A stretch of DNA of 64,000 bases from Diphasiastrum complanatum (Eukaryota > Streptophyta > Lycopodiopsida > Lycopodiales > Lycopodiaceae): the NCBI GenBank assembly GCA_029204225.1, contig CM055109.1, positions 45,017,045-45,081,044 on the forward strand, given 5' to 3'. Below the pieces are notes generated by a model. That model ran no database searches. It saw only the letters and a program-made list of their open reading frames with translations, and was not told where the DNA came from. Below, in pieces: positions 34,436 through 46,165 of the stretch. Positions within the stretch are counted from its first letter, which is position 1; every line of letters starts with the position of its first letter. The position numbers and the translations under genes were made by a program.

Positions 34436-35078
34436 AGAGAGGCAGGATAGTAAACATCACTAGAAAAATTTATCCAAGAAAATTATGTGGTCAAGCATAG
34501 CTTAAGCAGCTTGCATAGCTTGATCTTGAAGTTTGTATCCTCCTCTGGGCGCTCTTCAGCATCCTTGAACACACTACGGTGGGTCTCAACATCTCAGCTT
34601 CAAGCCATTCTGCATAGTCTAGCTCCGCTTTTCTTGGTACTCCAAGACCTTCTCTTCCTCGGCAGGAAAATCCATTGATTGGAAACTAGTGGGTGTTGTC
34701 TCTGAAAGCTCACCAAAAACGTTTGACGTGGATTTGAAGAAGGAGCAATTAATGACGTGGTAAAATCCTTGAGTACATAAAGGCGACACAACCACTCCTA
34801 TCATCTCCATGCACTAGAAGGACCTTTTTGACCATTGCTTTCTTGCAAAGCTTCCTGGCCAAATATCCAAATGAAAGAAATCGCTTGAGCAACTTTGTAC
34901 TAGGAAAACCCTAAACCCTGAAAGCGGCTAAATTGACGAGGAAACAAGTTGAAAGGCACCAAGGCACTTGCAGCTGCAATTGAAGATGGATTGGATCTTG
35001 GGGAGCCATGTGGACGGAGTTGTAGCCCCCACTCTGTAGTAAAGGTTCGATCTTGCACATCTCTCATCTCGAATATCT
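34436..35078. other. No gene recognised
   Basis: Short ORFs on both strands (34,487-34,810) overlap each other and match no family. Nothing else was seen before the minisatellite. Confidence 0.5.
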
Positions 35079-35655
35079 AACATTCGAGTCTTTGGAAAAA
35101 TTCGAGTCCTTGGAAAAATTCGAGTCATTGGAAAAATTCGAGTCTTCGGAAAAATTTGAGTCATTTGAAAAATTCGATCCTTTTGAAAAATTCGCGTCGT
35201 TCCAAAAATTCGAGTCATTTGAAAAATTCAATCCTTTTAAAAGATTCGAATCTTTAAAAAATTAAAGTCATTTTAAAAATTCAATCCATTGGAAAAATTC
35301 GAGCCTTTCCAAAAAATTGAGTCTTCGGAAAAATTCGAGTCTTTCGACAAATTCAATTACTGGAAAAGTGAGTCATTGGAAAAATTCGAGTCTTAAGAAA
35401 AACTCGAGTCATTTGAAAAATTCGATCCTTTGGAAAAATTCGAGTCTTTAGAAAATTCGAGTCATTGAAAAAAGTCGATTCATTGGAAACATTCGAGTCG
35501 TTCCAAAAAATCTTGTTCGAAAAATTTGAGTCACTGGAAAAATTCGATTCTTTGGACAAATTCGATCCATTGGAATAAATTGAGTTTATGGAAAAATTCG
35601 AGTCTTTGGAAAAGTGAAAAAAATTTGAGTCGTCAAAAAAAAATCGAGTTTTCGG
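35079..35655. repeat. 18-bp minisatellite (GAAAAATTCGAGTCNTTG)
   Basis: Roughly thirty degenerate copies of an 18-bp unit, TTGGAAAAATTCGAGTCN. The first ten copies are in strict register and read EKFESL-type hexapeptides on the plus strand (35,079-35,265). Later copies vary in length by one or two bases, so the frame is lost. Unit variants end GATCC or GAGTC. No unique spacers separate the units. Confidence 0.93.
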
Positions 35656-35712
35656 AAAAGATTTTAATGGGTACTGTACAAAGTGCTTGTTTAAAGTAGG
35701 TGACATTTTGGG

Positions 35713-35714
<2 letters not shown>

Positions 35715-35781
<67 letters not shown>
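35715..35781. repeat. (GA)n microsatellite
   Basis: About 67 bp of GA dinucleotides immediately downstream of the minisatellite. Confidence 0.95.
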
Positions 35782-35784
<3 letters not shown>

Positions 35785-38160
35785 GAGAGTAGAAAACGGA
35801 GAGAGAAGACATAGCAAAGAACATTCCTAGCTCTCCCCCAACCTCGGTTCTATCTCCACACCCCCTATCTCATAAACCATTAAGGCACTCCTACCCCACT
35901 CAAATAAAGTCCTAGATTATTGGTCAAAAACTAATGGAAGTTAACTTATCATCACAATAACTTGATGATAAAGTAAACACAGAGTAGGTGGTGGGGCTAC
36001 AAACCTCCGACAAAGATAGAAAAAATCCACACAAAACTGGCTTGCATAACTTGAGTCTTGGACGAAGATCTCATATGGAGATTGCATGGTTTTGTGTGAC
36101 ATAAGTGCTCCACATAAAGGAACATGTTAGATCTTCAACTTTATGGGGTCCAACCAATATATGATAGGCTTATAACTTTACATTGGCTACGATCAAACAT
36201 ATAGGTTGATAAGCAAACATGAATTCAAAATATAAGTTATTCATCTAAAATCATCCTACATAAACTAACCATTAAGAGATATTCAATGAAAACACAAATT
36301 ATCAAAATATATTTGCATAGGTGAAGAGAAATGTAATGATTCAACGCATCTCGAAAAATCTAACCCTCTCCATGATCACCCCCTTCAAAAAAATATTATC
36401 ATGTTCCATTTACTAATAACTTTGAAAGAAATGTCAAGAAGACAAATATAAACCACTTATATGGCAGGAAGACAAATATAAACCTCTTTGATGAGAAAGA
36501 AACTAATTGTCATAGAAACTTAGTTTCACTATTGCTCTTATTTTAATTTAGCTAATTTTTTTGACAATTCCCATAAAACAAATTCAAGGACAAGAAAAAA
36601 TGAGATAAATTAAAATAAAAAACTTGTGTTCCAAGAATCCCTAATCATAATTTTTGAAATGTGATCTACACATTGTTTCATGGGCTGATTTGAATCGACG
36701 GTTTGGGTCAATTCAAGTTCATAACGGTGATCTTTTGTTCAATTCAAAAAAAAAAAATTAGATTTGGATTGTTTTTTCCCCAAAATAGCTGAAGAAACTG
36801 GTTGCCGATTCAAACCAAAGTTCTCTCTTCAAATCGCCAATTCATGAAACATTGGATCCGGAGCACGTATTGCATCTATGATTGGCATGTTTCTTTGCCT
36901 TGACTCAAGCCATTTAGATCAATCATTGTGATCTAATTCAAATGTGTATACTTGATTTGATTGGCAATTTTGAGCTACTTTTGAGTGAGGAATGTTTTTT
37001 CTTCCTTACAAGACTTACTCCATGTTAAAACCCCATTGTCGAAGCCGACCTAAGGACACAATCAAGTGACGACACTATGGAACCGCCCATCCCTAGAGAT
37101 ACTACCATCTCACCCCCCATGCACTAGAGCTCAGACCACCACACAACTAAAATTCTCCTTGAAAACCAATAAACTTCATTGACCTCCCTTTAACATTAAT
37201 TTACATTTATAATGATTGCCTTCCCTTGACTTCATTAAAAGTCAAACTTATAATAGTTACTAAGACATTACATTCATGCCCCTCCCACAACACATTACCA
37301 ACGCAATTTCAAAATCACCTTATAGTTGGAATCAATTAAGTACAAAGATAGAAATATCCAAAAAATTAAATGATGAAGAAATCAATATCAACACACCATA
37401 GCGTCCTGTCATTTTGTTAAGGGCACTTTCAATACATTCAAAAATGAACAAATCATAGTTGCATAGGAAAATCTGGAACACATTCCAAAAGTTATGATAC
37501 CATGGCTTCCTAGAACAAAAAAAGACCTTTAGACAAAACCAAATTTTATTTTTTAAACTTTTCCTTGAGATTTTTTTGCTTTTTCTCCAAAAAAAAAAAA
37601 ACTAGGAGAGCTGTCAAGAAATTAGTTAAACTATAGTAAGAATAATAGTAAAATCGATTTCTAAAACAAGTACCCTCCTCATAAGTATAGCTAGCTTATA
37701 GTAAGTACCAATTCTTTCAAGCTAACTAAGCATGGTAATTAAGAAGATATGGGAGGTCTCAGGTGACCATTACAAAAGTCGTTGCAGATGACGAAAACCA
37801 TAATAAAGAGAGTCAAATTCATCATCCTATACAGTTTGATAAGGGATTTCTAGTGACTTTTATGCCAGGTTCAAAATTTACATGCTTTCAATGGTCGAGA
37901 TGAGGACTAAAGAGAAAAAACAGGTGATCACTTTGTTTTCTTAATTCATGCCTTAAGACTTGACATTTGAGCCAATAACCTAATTTTGGAATTTTGATTG
38001 TTTCTCCTTTCTAATGCGAAAATTGTATCAATATACACACAAATTACTAACTAAACTACCAACAACGTTTCCAAGAATTAATGTTTTTTCCTAAAACATA
38101 AAAATTTGTGTTCCGAACAAAGTTTTGCTATCTAGAATAGAATGCTCACAATTCGAAACA
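35782..38160. other. No gene recognised
   Basis: AT-rich sequence with poly(A)/poly(T) runs (near 36,750 and 37,590). No frame above 60 codons. No transposon landmark found. Confidence 0.55.
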
Positions 38161-38399
38161 TGGTAGCAGCAAAGTGCATTCCGTTGCACCCACGGACCAG
38201 AAATTTAAAAAATTCATTTTTTTGCCCAAAAACAAGAAGATTGCAACACAAATCTCCATAGATGATTAAAAGCAAAAAGCAACATTATTGTCCAAAGACC
38301 TTGGCCCAAATGCCTCCAAAGCTGCTATAGAATGGCAACCATTGTTACAATTTCCAATAGCTTTAAAGGTTGATGATACAAGTGATGACGCACTATAAT

Positions 38400-38795
38400 C
38401 GCCCATTCGTAGGTTCACTGCCAACCCACCACCATGCACTGGAATTACTGACACCGTCATGCCCAGTCAAGCCTCCAACAATAACTAGCATCCCATGCCA
38501 CCAGCCATCACTCTCAGCTCTCCCTATTATACATCTCCTGGACTAGAGATGCATCCTGGCTACTGCACGTGCTCTCCATCCACCAACTCTCGGGCAGGCT
38601 GAGTGAATGGCAAAAGGGATACTCCACCTCTATATAGGCATAGTACAAGTGGGTCCCATCAAGCACGGTCCCGCTGGCGACACATGACCACCTAGGATGG
38701 TGAAGTGTGGCACCCAAACAAGTCGATAATGCCAGACCTGCGTCATGCCCCTTGCGATGTTGGCACTTAAGGGCGTACCGTTATGGTACATAACA
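38400..38795 (-). repeat. Gypsy 3' LTR, inner edge (outer end not found)
   Basis: Inner edge at 38,795: on the minus strand the purine tract ATGGGGGAGGGAA is followed by TGTTATGTACCATAACGG. This directly follows the chromodomain end of the gypsy pol. A TATA-like CCTATATAGAGG lies near 38,630 on the minus strand. The left boundary is arbitrary. Confidence 0.55.
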
Positions 38796-38849
38796 TTCCC
38801 TCCCCCATAAAAACTTTCTTGTATGAGAAAAAAACTAAGGAATTTCAAT

Positions 38850-39170
38850 TTTAACTCACCATCCTTCTCCTAGGAGTCCTCATCATCTGACTTACCTTTC
38901 CAATGAATCAGATGTTTAGAGATCAAACGATTTCTCAACTGATGATGTCGAGTATCCATGATCCTTTTCGGTTCATGGGGTAAAAAGGAAGTCAAATCCT
39001 CCAATAACACTACTTCATCTTACTAGGACAAGGTTATCCTTTCCACCAAGTCGTTCCTTTAATGACGCACATGGAATACAGGATGAACTAATGTTCCTAA
39101 CGAAAGATCTAGTCAATAGGTAGACTGATTAATTATATTTACAATCTTAAAAGGGACGTCGTATTGTGGA
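38850..39170 (-). pseudogene. Gypsy integrase C-terminus with chromodomain
   Basis: Minus strand from about 39,170: YDVPFKIVNIINQSTY, LDLSLGTLVHPVFHV, then after two stops LEDLTSFLPHEPKRIMDTRH and the chromodomain-like end NRLISKHLIHWKGKSDDEDS, with the expected final Trp changed to TAG. This order (PFKI..I..STY.L.LP...HPVFHVS, then a chromodomain) is that of chromoviruses, the gypsy group whose integrase recognises modified chromatin. It lies directly before the polypurine tract and LTR. At least three stops; non-functional. Confidence 0.85.
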
Positions 39171-39792
39171 GACTTTCGGATGCTTGGTCTCATCATCCAG
39201 TAGATCTACATATGTTAGAGACTCCTTCATTTGCTGATGGTCAGGTTGTATCTTGTCTTGTCGCAAGTTTTCTAACTAAGTGTCCATGTATCCTTCAATA
39301 TCCTTATTCTTTGAAATATGGATTTTTTCTAGTCGATGCTAATACTATAACTTTGGGCCTTATGGCTCCCTTAAAATGAACCCCTTTCCTAGCAATCTTG
39401 GATGTTGCCGCTTGGCCTTTATTGATGTTCCCGCATTCAGCTAGCTTTAGATCTCTCACTTGGTGGGGTCCTACACAATGATCCTTTCATATGGCATTCT
39501 TGGGCTATTAGAGTGCCTTGAGTGAGTTCCAGCATCGGCTTATTTCTATCTCACTATGGTCTTCCTCCTCAGCCGGCTGCTCCTACTTCTTGCTCCTGAT
39601 GGATGGGGATTATTTTTTATCAGGGGAGTGTTACAGACATACAGGTCCAGATGATGGCCATGACATGCATCACTCATACATTATTATAGTGGTGTCATTT
39701 ACTTTTATATTATTGTCAGTATTAGCATGTTATGTGATATTATTATTAGTGGACACTTTTATTTGTATTTCACATGGTTTTTAATTTGGACC
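39171..39792. other. Unidentified insert within gypsy pol
   Basis: The integrase core that should lie between RNase H (39,793) and the integrase C-terminus (39,170) is absent; the ~620 bp here show no integrase motif on either strand. Plus-strand ORFs at 39,164-39,379 and 39,518-39,784 match nothing I know; the second has a hydrophobic stretch (YIIIVVSFTFILLSVLACYV) that could be chance. Confidence 0.45.
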
Positions 39793-41030
39793 CTAATTCT
39801 TGGTAGAAGAAGTCTCCAATATCCATAAATAATCAACAACCCAGCCTTGTTTCAACTGTGAAGTTGAATTCTTGCAATAATAAAATCCACATGCTAATCT
39901 TCCTGATAAATCTGGTTTATTCATTAAATACTTCATAGAATAATGATCAACATAAAAGGTGAAAGCATAGCCCAAAAGGTAATGACAAAACTTTCTAACT
40001 GAATATGCCATTCCCAAGGTCTCACATTCAATTGCTGAATAATTTTTTTCAGAAGATCAGAGTTGCCTTCCTGTATAATAAATAGGTAGTCTTTTCGTGT
40101 ATCATCCTTCTAACTTAGCATCGTACCAATTACAAAGAAGGATGTATTGACATGAATGTAGAATCTCCTTTTCCAATTTGGTGGTCTTAAAATTGGTGTT
40201 GTTTTGAGTTTTTTTTTAAATTATTCAACAGCTATTTCACATTCTTCATTCCACCAATACTCGGTCTTTTTCTTTAATAATTTTGTTAAAATTGAGCCTA
40301 TAGTGGCTAGTCCTTAAGAAATTTTTGATAGTATCCCACATGCCCTGAAAATTGTCTTAATTTTCTTAGGTTCTTGGGTGACTATAGAGCTGCAATGATT
40401 TGGACTTTGCCATAGTCAACCTCTATACTTCTTGTTGATATTCTGTGACCAAGGAGGATGCCTTCAATCATCACAAAGTAGCAATTTTTTGGATGCAAAG
40501 AAATGGAAGTTTTTTTACATCTTTGCAAAGTTTGTTTCAATCTTCCCATATGTTCTTTGGTTGCACTCCCATATGTTCTTTGGTTGCACTAAACAAACAA
40601 AAATCATCAATGAATATTTCAAGGAATTTCCTCAAGAAATCCTAAAATATAATAGCCATCATCCTTTGGGATGTTGCAGGAGCATTACGAGTCCAAAAGA
40701 CATACGTGTATAGGCATAAGTGCCCTAACTAGTAGTAAATGTAGTTTTACTTTGGTCGTTTACTTGATTGTACCCAGAAAAAACATCAAGAAAACGACAT
40801 TATGCTTATCAACATTGTCTAAGATAGAAATTGTGAAAGGTAAAAGATGATAATCTTTTTTTGTTGATGCATTCGACTTCCAAAAATCCTAGCACACTCC
40901 AATCTTGTTTGTTTTCTTCTTTGACACAATGACAATGGGTGAACTTCATTCATTGCTTCGGACTAAATAAATAATATCTGGTTCAAGGTACTTATCCAAC
41001 TCTATTTTAACCAACAATGAATATTGACGA
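39793..41030 (-). pseudogene. Gypsy reverse transcriptase and RNase H, degenerate
   Basis: RNase H at 39,793-40,017 reads AYSVRKFCHYLLGYAFTFYV, then DHYSMKYLMNKPDLSGRLA. RT lies further along the minus strand: DIIYLVRSNE and SPIVIVSKKK near 40,930-40,975, YAYTRMSFGL near 40,705, and an intact catalytic FIDDFCLF near 40,600. Many stops and frameshifts interrupt it. A 23-bp tandem duplication (CCCATATGTTCTTTGGTTGC, 40,546-40,591) lies just upstream of the catalytic box in plus coordinates. It belongs with the chromodomain and LTR at 38.8-39.2 kb. Confidence 0.88.
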
Positions 41031-41868
41031 TTTGGTACACAATAGCTTGGAGATTAATTCTTATAGTGAATTCTCTATTTTTTGAAGTTAGTGTTTGATT
41101 TCATACATCTATGCATCTAAAAATCAGAGCATCTAAGGTATAGATGGCTCAACATTCCACAAGGCTACATTGAGCTAGGGCAATTGTTGTAGGATTTGGT
41201 TCCAAAGCATAAACTTAGGGTTTCTTTCTTGAATGCAAGTTTGGATCTATTGTAGTTTAAGATTAATTCTAACATGCTAGTCATCTAGTTCTAAGCTTGA
41301 AAAATATTCAAGCATGATAGATCTATTTGATCTCATTTATCTTTGTGTTCTAACTTCTAAGATTGAAGTAAGTGCTAAGAGGCACAAGAACAGGTCATAT
41401 TCATATTTCATTAAGGATCAAAGATCAAGCTACTTCAACATGACAAGTCAAGGTGGCTACATATTGCATCTAGTTGTGATCCTAGCAGGCTTGAAAATTT
41501 CTAGCAGGTTTCATGTTGCATTCACCTGAAGTGAGATCCAACATTAAAAAACCAAGCAAATACTCATATGTATGTTTGATTTCACACATCGTGTTATTGT
41601 TTTGTTGAGATATCAGAGATGGGAGCATGGAGGAACTCGTTCATTATGATTCTGTCTTTTTCAATGTTATATTTATATCTCCTTATTTATATCTCATTGA
41701 TATAAGTGAGGGTGGGTGAGGTTTCCAATTTGGATGCTATTTTGTATATCAGATATGAAGTCTTTTTGTGTCTTATATAAAATCAAAGAAGAAAGATACA
41801 TTCTTAAGGAGCTAATTCTTAAGACAAAGCAAAGTCATGCTATGCTCTCTAAATAGCAAGTTGCATTG
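41031..41868. other. Tail of a decayed copia element (plus strand)
   Basis: No domain was recognised, but blocks such as GGAGCATGGAGGAACTCG and CATTATGATTCT near 41,620 repeat in the tail of the intact copia-type element (52,195-52,230). The end TAGCAAGTTGCATTGAAGAG (41,853-41,872) parallels TAGCAAGTTAAGTTGAAGAG before its 3' LTR. This is therefore the 3' part of a related element. Confidence 0.6.
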
Positions 41869-42217
41869 AAGAGGGAGTGTGTAAAATAGAGCAAATGCCA
41901 ACTTGATTATTTGAGGCCTAGTGGTAGGCCAAGTTCTAGTTGCTCATAATATTTCCAAGCACATGTTTAAATGTCAAGGGAGGCACAAGACCTTTTCTCT
42001 CAATGTTCTAAAGTGCTGCTGAAATATGGACCCTTGTTATTAATCAAGATTGTCTTATTACCATTTATCTTGATCAAGGGATGTGATTGATTTGCATAAA
42101 TGAGTGTGTGGCCAAAGTGCATTGGGAGACCTCTATACGCTACAAAAAGAGAAAGAGCTGTGATTTCGTTCATTATTCATTGAGTTAGTTAAGAGCTTTG
42201 GAACTCGTTGTTGGCAC

Positions 42218-42250
<33 letters not shown>
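41869..42250 (+). repeat. Copia polypurine tract and LTR start, ending in (CT)n
   Basis: Purine tract AAGAGGGAG at 41,869-41,877, then an LTR edge TGTGTAAAATAGAGC from 41,878. It shares several blocks with 5935-6303 and, like that copy, runs into a CT tract (42,223-42,250). The outer end of the LTR was not located. Confidence 0.65.
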
Positions 42251-42258
<8 letters not shown>

Positions 42259-42828
42259 CATCTCCACGCTTCCATCTCCATCACCATCTCCATATCCACG
42301 CTTCCATCTCCATGCAGCCATCATCTCCTCACTGCTTCCATCTCCATGCAACTCTCACCTTTTTCTAGCTTTCTTTGTGGCTAGATCTACCTTTTTTTTG
42401 CATGACACTTTCTTGCATCACTTTTAGCTACTCTAAGCTTGTTTCTCAAGATTTCATTGCTGCTATCCTTTTGCAATAGATCCTCAACAATTTGAGTTTT
42501 GAAAATTTGATTTTTCTTGATCTCAAAATATTCGTAGTCTTTAAAATACGTACAGATCTAGACCGTACTGCAAGTACAGTCTGACGACTGCGTAGTGCTC
42601 TGTCTTACCTTCGATTTGAATCAATTTTTGGGTCAATCGGACTTCGTATGACAAAGTTACGCTCATTTTCGTAAAACTGCTTGATTAGGGTTTTGCTTCC
42701 TCTCTCATCTATCTCCTACGGCTTCGCTTCGCCTTCCTCCAAGCTTTGTCTTGTGCACAAAGCGTGCTAAGAAGTTTATGTCTACAGGATCTCTTAAACG
42801 TCTTTGTATTCTGGAAATTGCATCCACC
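42251..42828. other. LINE 5' region or LTR end, no ORF
   Basis: Starts with CATCTCCA-type imperfect repeats (ACCATCACCATCTCCACGC..., 42,251-42,350), then ordinary sequence up to the LINE ORF1. It may hold the LINE 5' untranslated region and promoter. No coding sequence. Confidence 0.5.
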
Positions 42829-43742
42829 ATGCCTACCGATTCTGTCAGTGCTCCACCACCACAGGTTGCTGCTCCGTCCTAAGCTGCTATGGGAGACACA
42901 TGCCACACCTACACGTGGCACACCATTCCCGAGAACATCTCCTCGTTGAATGAGTACATTTCTAAGCAATTTGCCGCTTTTCTTTCACAACTCAATGAAC
43001 TTCGTGCGGATTTGCTTACTAAGACTGCCACAATTGACGCTCAACAGACTGAAATTGCTTCTCTTCATGCTGCGCTTATTGTTTTGCAGAGGGACATCAT
43101 CCCTAATATCTCCCGTGTTGTTGAGGATGCTAAGGCATCCATGAGTAAGCTTCCCCTACTTGAGCGCCAGATACATGACACTGTTGAGTGCACTGCCCGG
43201 ATTCCCGTTCTTGAACAGCGGCTTCATGAGACAGTGGAACATGTATAGAAAGTACCTACTCTCGAGCAAGAAGTACGTGAGACCAAATCATGGGCTTCTA
43301 TCCTGCGATCATCTACCACCTCTTCGTCTTCTATAGCACCCTCCTTAGACACCACGGTACAAGTCGTCTGGGCAAAACAACAACGTCGGGATGACAAAAA
43401 GCTCAACTTAAGACTCCGAGGTCTTCCTACTGAGGGCACAGGACTGGACCAGGTTACTCTTTGTTTACTTCATGCATGGGGCTCTCAGTTCCAGGTATCC
43501 AGTATGCTTGGCGCCTCCAGCATGATCCGAAGGTATTATTTGTCAAATTCAAAACTATGGACGACCGGCAGACAGTTCTTCGTGCGCGTCGTACTCTCCG
43601 AGGCTCTCAAATTTACATAGATGATGACCTTACTCAATGCCAATGGTTACAGTGTAAAACTATTATTCAGGAGGCAAGGACAAAACAACAGCGGGTGGTA
43701 TTTACAAATGGCAACCCTCGCTTTTTCTCCAAGCGTCAATAG
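42829..43742 (+). pseudogene. LINE ORF1 (coiled coil plus RRM-like domain)
   Basis: Starts at the ATG at 42,829 (MPTDSVSAPPPQVAAPS), interrupted at once by a TAA at 42,880, then continues as the frame from 42,889. Residues about 20-135 are a long coiled coil (SLNEYISKQFAAFLSQLNEL, QTEIASLHAALIVLQRDI, repeated LLERQIHDTVE / VLEQRLHETVE units). After a TAG at 43,248 follows the segment DKKLNLRLRGLPTEGTGLDQ and, after a frameshift near 43,470, KVLFVKFKTMDDRQTVLRAR and KQQRVVFTNGNPRFFSKRQ. Coiled coil followed by an RRM-like nucleic-acid-binding region is the L1-type ORF1 layout. It ends at TAG 43,740-43,742, in frame with ORF2. Confidence 0.85.
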
Positions 43743-46165
43743 GAAGTTGAGGTACTCGGGCATGGGAGCAGCTCGATAGCCCCGGCTAGCGTCACATTCG
43801 GTTTTTGGAATTGCGGCGGCCTCTCCACCTCTTCTATAGCAGCTGATCTTGACACCTATCTGTGTTCGGCTGATGTTCTACTTTTTGCAGAGACAAATGA
43901 GTTCCACACACCCACTTCCGCACATTTCTGGTTTTCAGTGGATTTCTGCTCCACGACCTATGCTACAGGGCAGGATACTTCGGGCCTTTGGTGGAGTTGC
44001 ATGTTTGTACAGGTCAATGTATACTCCTTCTATTCGGTTGGTGTCTCAGGATACTTATGGCCGTTACTTGTGGCTTAAGATTACTGTATCCTTATTGGGG
44101 CTGGACCAGGACTTGCTTGTTGCAGTCTGCTACTTTGCTCCCCACACTTCAGTGTTTATGGATTTGGGAGGTGATCCTTTTCAGGCCCTTTCTGACGGCG
44201 TTGCTAGACTCTCTCTACAGGGTTGAATATTGCTTGCAGGGGACTTTAACGCACGCATAGCTGCTCGCCAGACTGAGTTCTATGCTGACACACTCTCTCT
44301 TCATCCGTTGGATACCTCTTATGCCCGTTATTCTCAGGACTCATCAACGACGGTTACTCTTTTTGGGGAACAGCTTCTGAGATTGGCTCAAGCACACGGT
44401 CTTATTATCCTCAACGGTCTTCTTCAATGGCCATCCTCCTCTGCATATACTTGCCACCCATTTGGTGGCAGTCACAGCGTTGTGGACTATTTCATTGCAT
44501 CTCCTGCTTTATTGCCCCGCCTGGCATCCTTCACCATCTCTACCCCCGTCGTCGCTGATCACTCTTTGCTCTACCTCTCCTTCTCCCCAGCGCCAAGTCC
44601 GCCTTCTCCTTTACCTTCCCTCTTTGTTCGACCCACCCGCTATCGTATACCTCCTCATCAATCCCAGGTTTATGTTGCCCACGCCTCTCATCTTCTGGAC
44701 CACTTTCCTTCCTCCTTTGATGTCACTACCCAAGCCTCCTTTTTAACACACGCTCTGACTACTGCCGCTCATGCCATTGTCCCCCCCCCCCCCCCCCGAT
44801 TCTCTTCTCATCGTCATACCCATAATAAATAGTATGACAACGACTGTTCTTTCTTCCAGAAATATGTCGAGTTCCTCAAAATCTCCAATTCTACACTATC
44901 TTCTTCCGTAGAAAAGCAGCTTCGTTCCCTTCTCCGCAAAAAGAAAGAGGCCTACTTTTCTTCCCGTTCCTCCTACCTCCTTCACTCCCTCCACTCTGCT
45001 TCCTCGGCTACTTTTTGGAAGATCTTTCTTCATAAGCCCCTATCCATTGCACCCATCCCTCTTCAATCCTGGGTCGACTCTGCAACCAACCTATATACAA
45101 CTGCTCACCCTTCCATCTCTCTTTCTTCTCGTCCTACCCACTGTGACCTCTTTTCTCCTGACATGGTTGAAGCCACCATCTGCAAACTCAAGAACAATCG
45201 TATGTCTGACATTGACCTCCTTTCAGCCGAGCTCCTCAAACCAATTGCCAAACTTGCCTCCCCTTTCCTGGCCCGTTGCTTCAACCGCTCTGTCGTTGAT
45301 GGTTTCACCATACCTTGGGCCACCAATCTCCTTCATCCCATTCTTAAAGCAGGCGATGCCATGAATGTCCACAACTATCCCACTATTATGATTGGTCATA
45401 CCATGACCAAGTTGTACGCCTCTATTCTCCAGAACTTCGTTACGGCAGAGGCTGATTCTCGACTATTGTATGCGACTGGCCAGGCTAGCTTCCGCCGGGG
45501 TTATAGCACTCTTGATCATGTCCTCACTCTACGTACTATCATTGAGGAGGCAAAGCATATGGGCAAGAAGGTATTTGCTTGTCTCTAAGGCCTTTGATAC
45601 TGTTCCCCGTCATCTTTTGATCAGCAGACTACGTCAGCTTGGCTTTTCCGATTGTATTCTCGCGGCAGTGGTTGCTCTGTATGAGAGAGTTCTAGCACGT
45701 ATTCGGCTGGGTACTGATTTCTCTCTCTCTCTTTCTCTCTCTCCTTGAGGGCTTTTTTCACCTTATTTTTTTTTCTTTAGCGGATTCAGGAGATTCATGC
45801 ATCTCACCCGGATAGATACATAGTTGCTGCGGTTACTTCTTCACATGTCCTAGCTGATTCACACGCCAAGCTCTCCTGGTACCAGCAGGCGTCTGATCTC
45901 TTACACGTATCATGGATCTTCATCGTGGTATGCATTCATATATCCGAGGCTATTTATTTCGTCGATATATGCAGCAGACTTGGAGCTCCCTCCCACCTTC
46001 CCGCATTCGACTGAGCTATTACCAGACATACTTCCTCTCTCTGGATCCTTCTGGTTTGCCATTGTTGCCGCTCTATCTCTCACAGCCCCTATCACACGGC
46101 CTGCTTTATCGTCTTGGGCAGTTCCGCATTTCCTCTCTTCAGCTTGCGATTGAGGCCGGTCGTGC
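43743..46165 (+). pseudogene. LINE ORF2 (endonuclease - reverse transcriptase)
   Basis: The apurinic-type endonuclease begins right after the ORF1 stop: SVTFGFWNCGGLSTSS and DVLLFAETN. A frameshift near 43,890 and a TGA near 44,224 precede LLAGDFNARIAARQTEF, SHSVVDYFIASP and VVADHSLLYLSF (the catalytic GDFN, D-Y and DHS motifs). The RT follows at 45,150-45,750: LSAELLKPIAKLASPFLARC, FRRGYSTLDHVLTLRTIIEE and KAFDTVPRHLLISRLRQLGF. It breaks off at a CT tract (45,721-45,744); the palm with YADD is missing. From about 45,780 to 46,165 the ORF2 C-terminus resumes (SYYQTYFLSLDPSGLPLLPL, LQLAIEAGR). It joins directly to a hAT fragment at 46,166. Confidence 0.9.
45721..45744. repeat. (CT)n tract at an internal LINE deletion
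   Basis: A short CT run with one TTT interruption, exactly where the LINE RT loses its palm domain. Confidence 0.9.

Noticed and set aside
35079-35655. CRISPR-like regular array
   Set aside because: Units are contiguous 18-bp repeats with no unique spacers, in a plant genome.
44730-44800. Poly-proline stretch from a 16-C run in the LINE
   Set aside because: Homopolymer expansion or sequencing slippage, not a protein feature.
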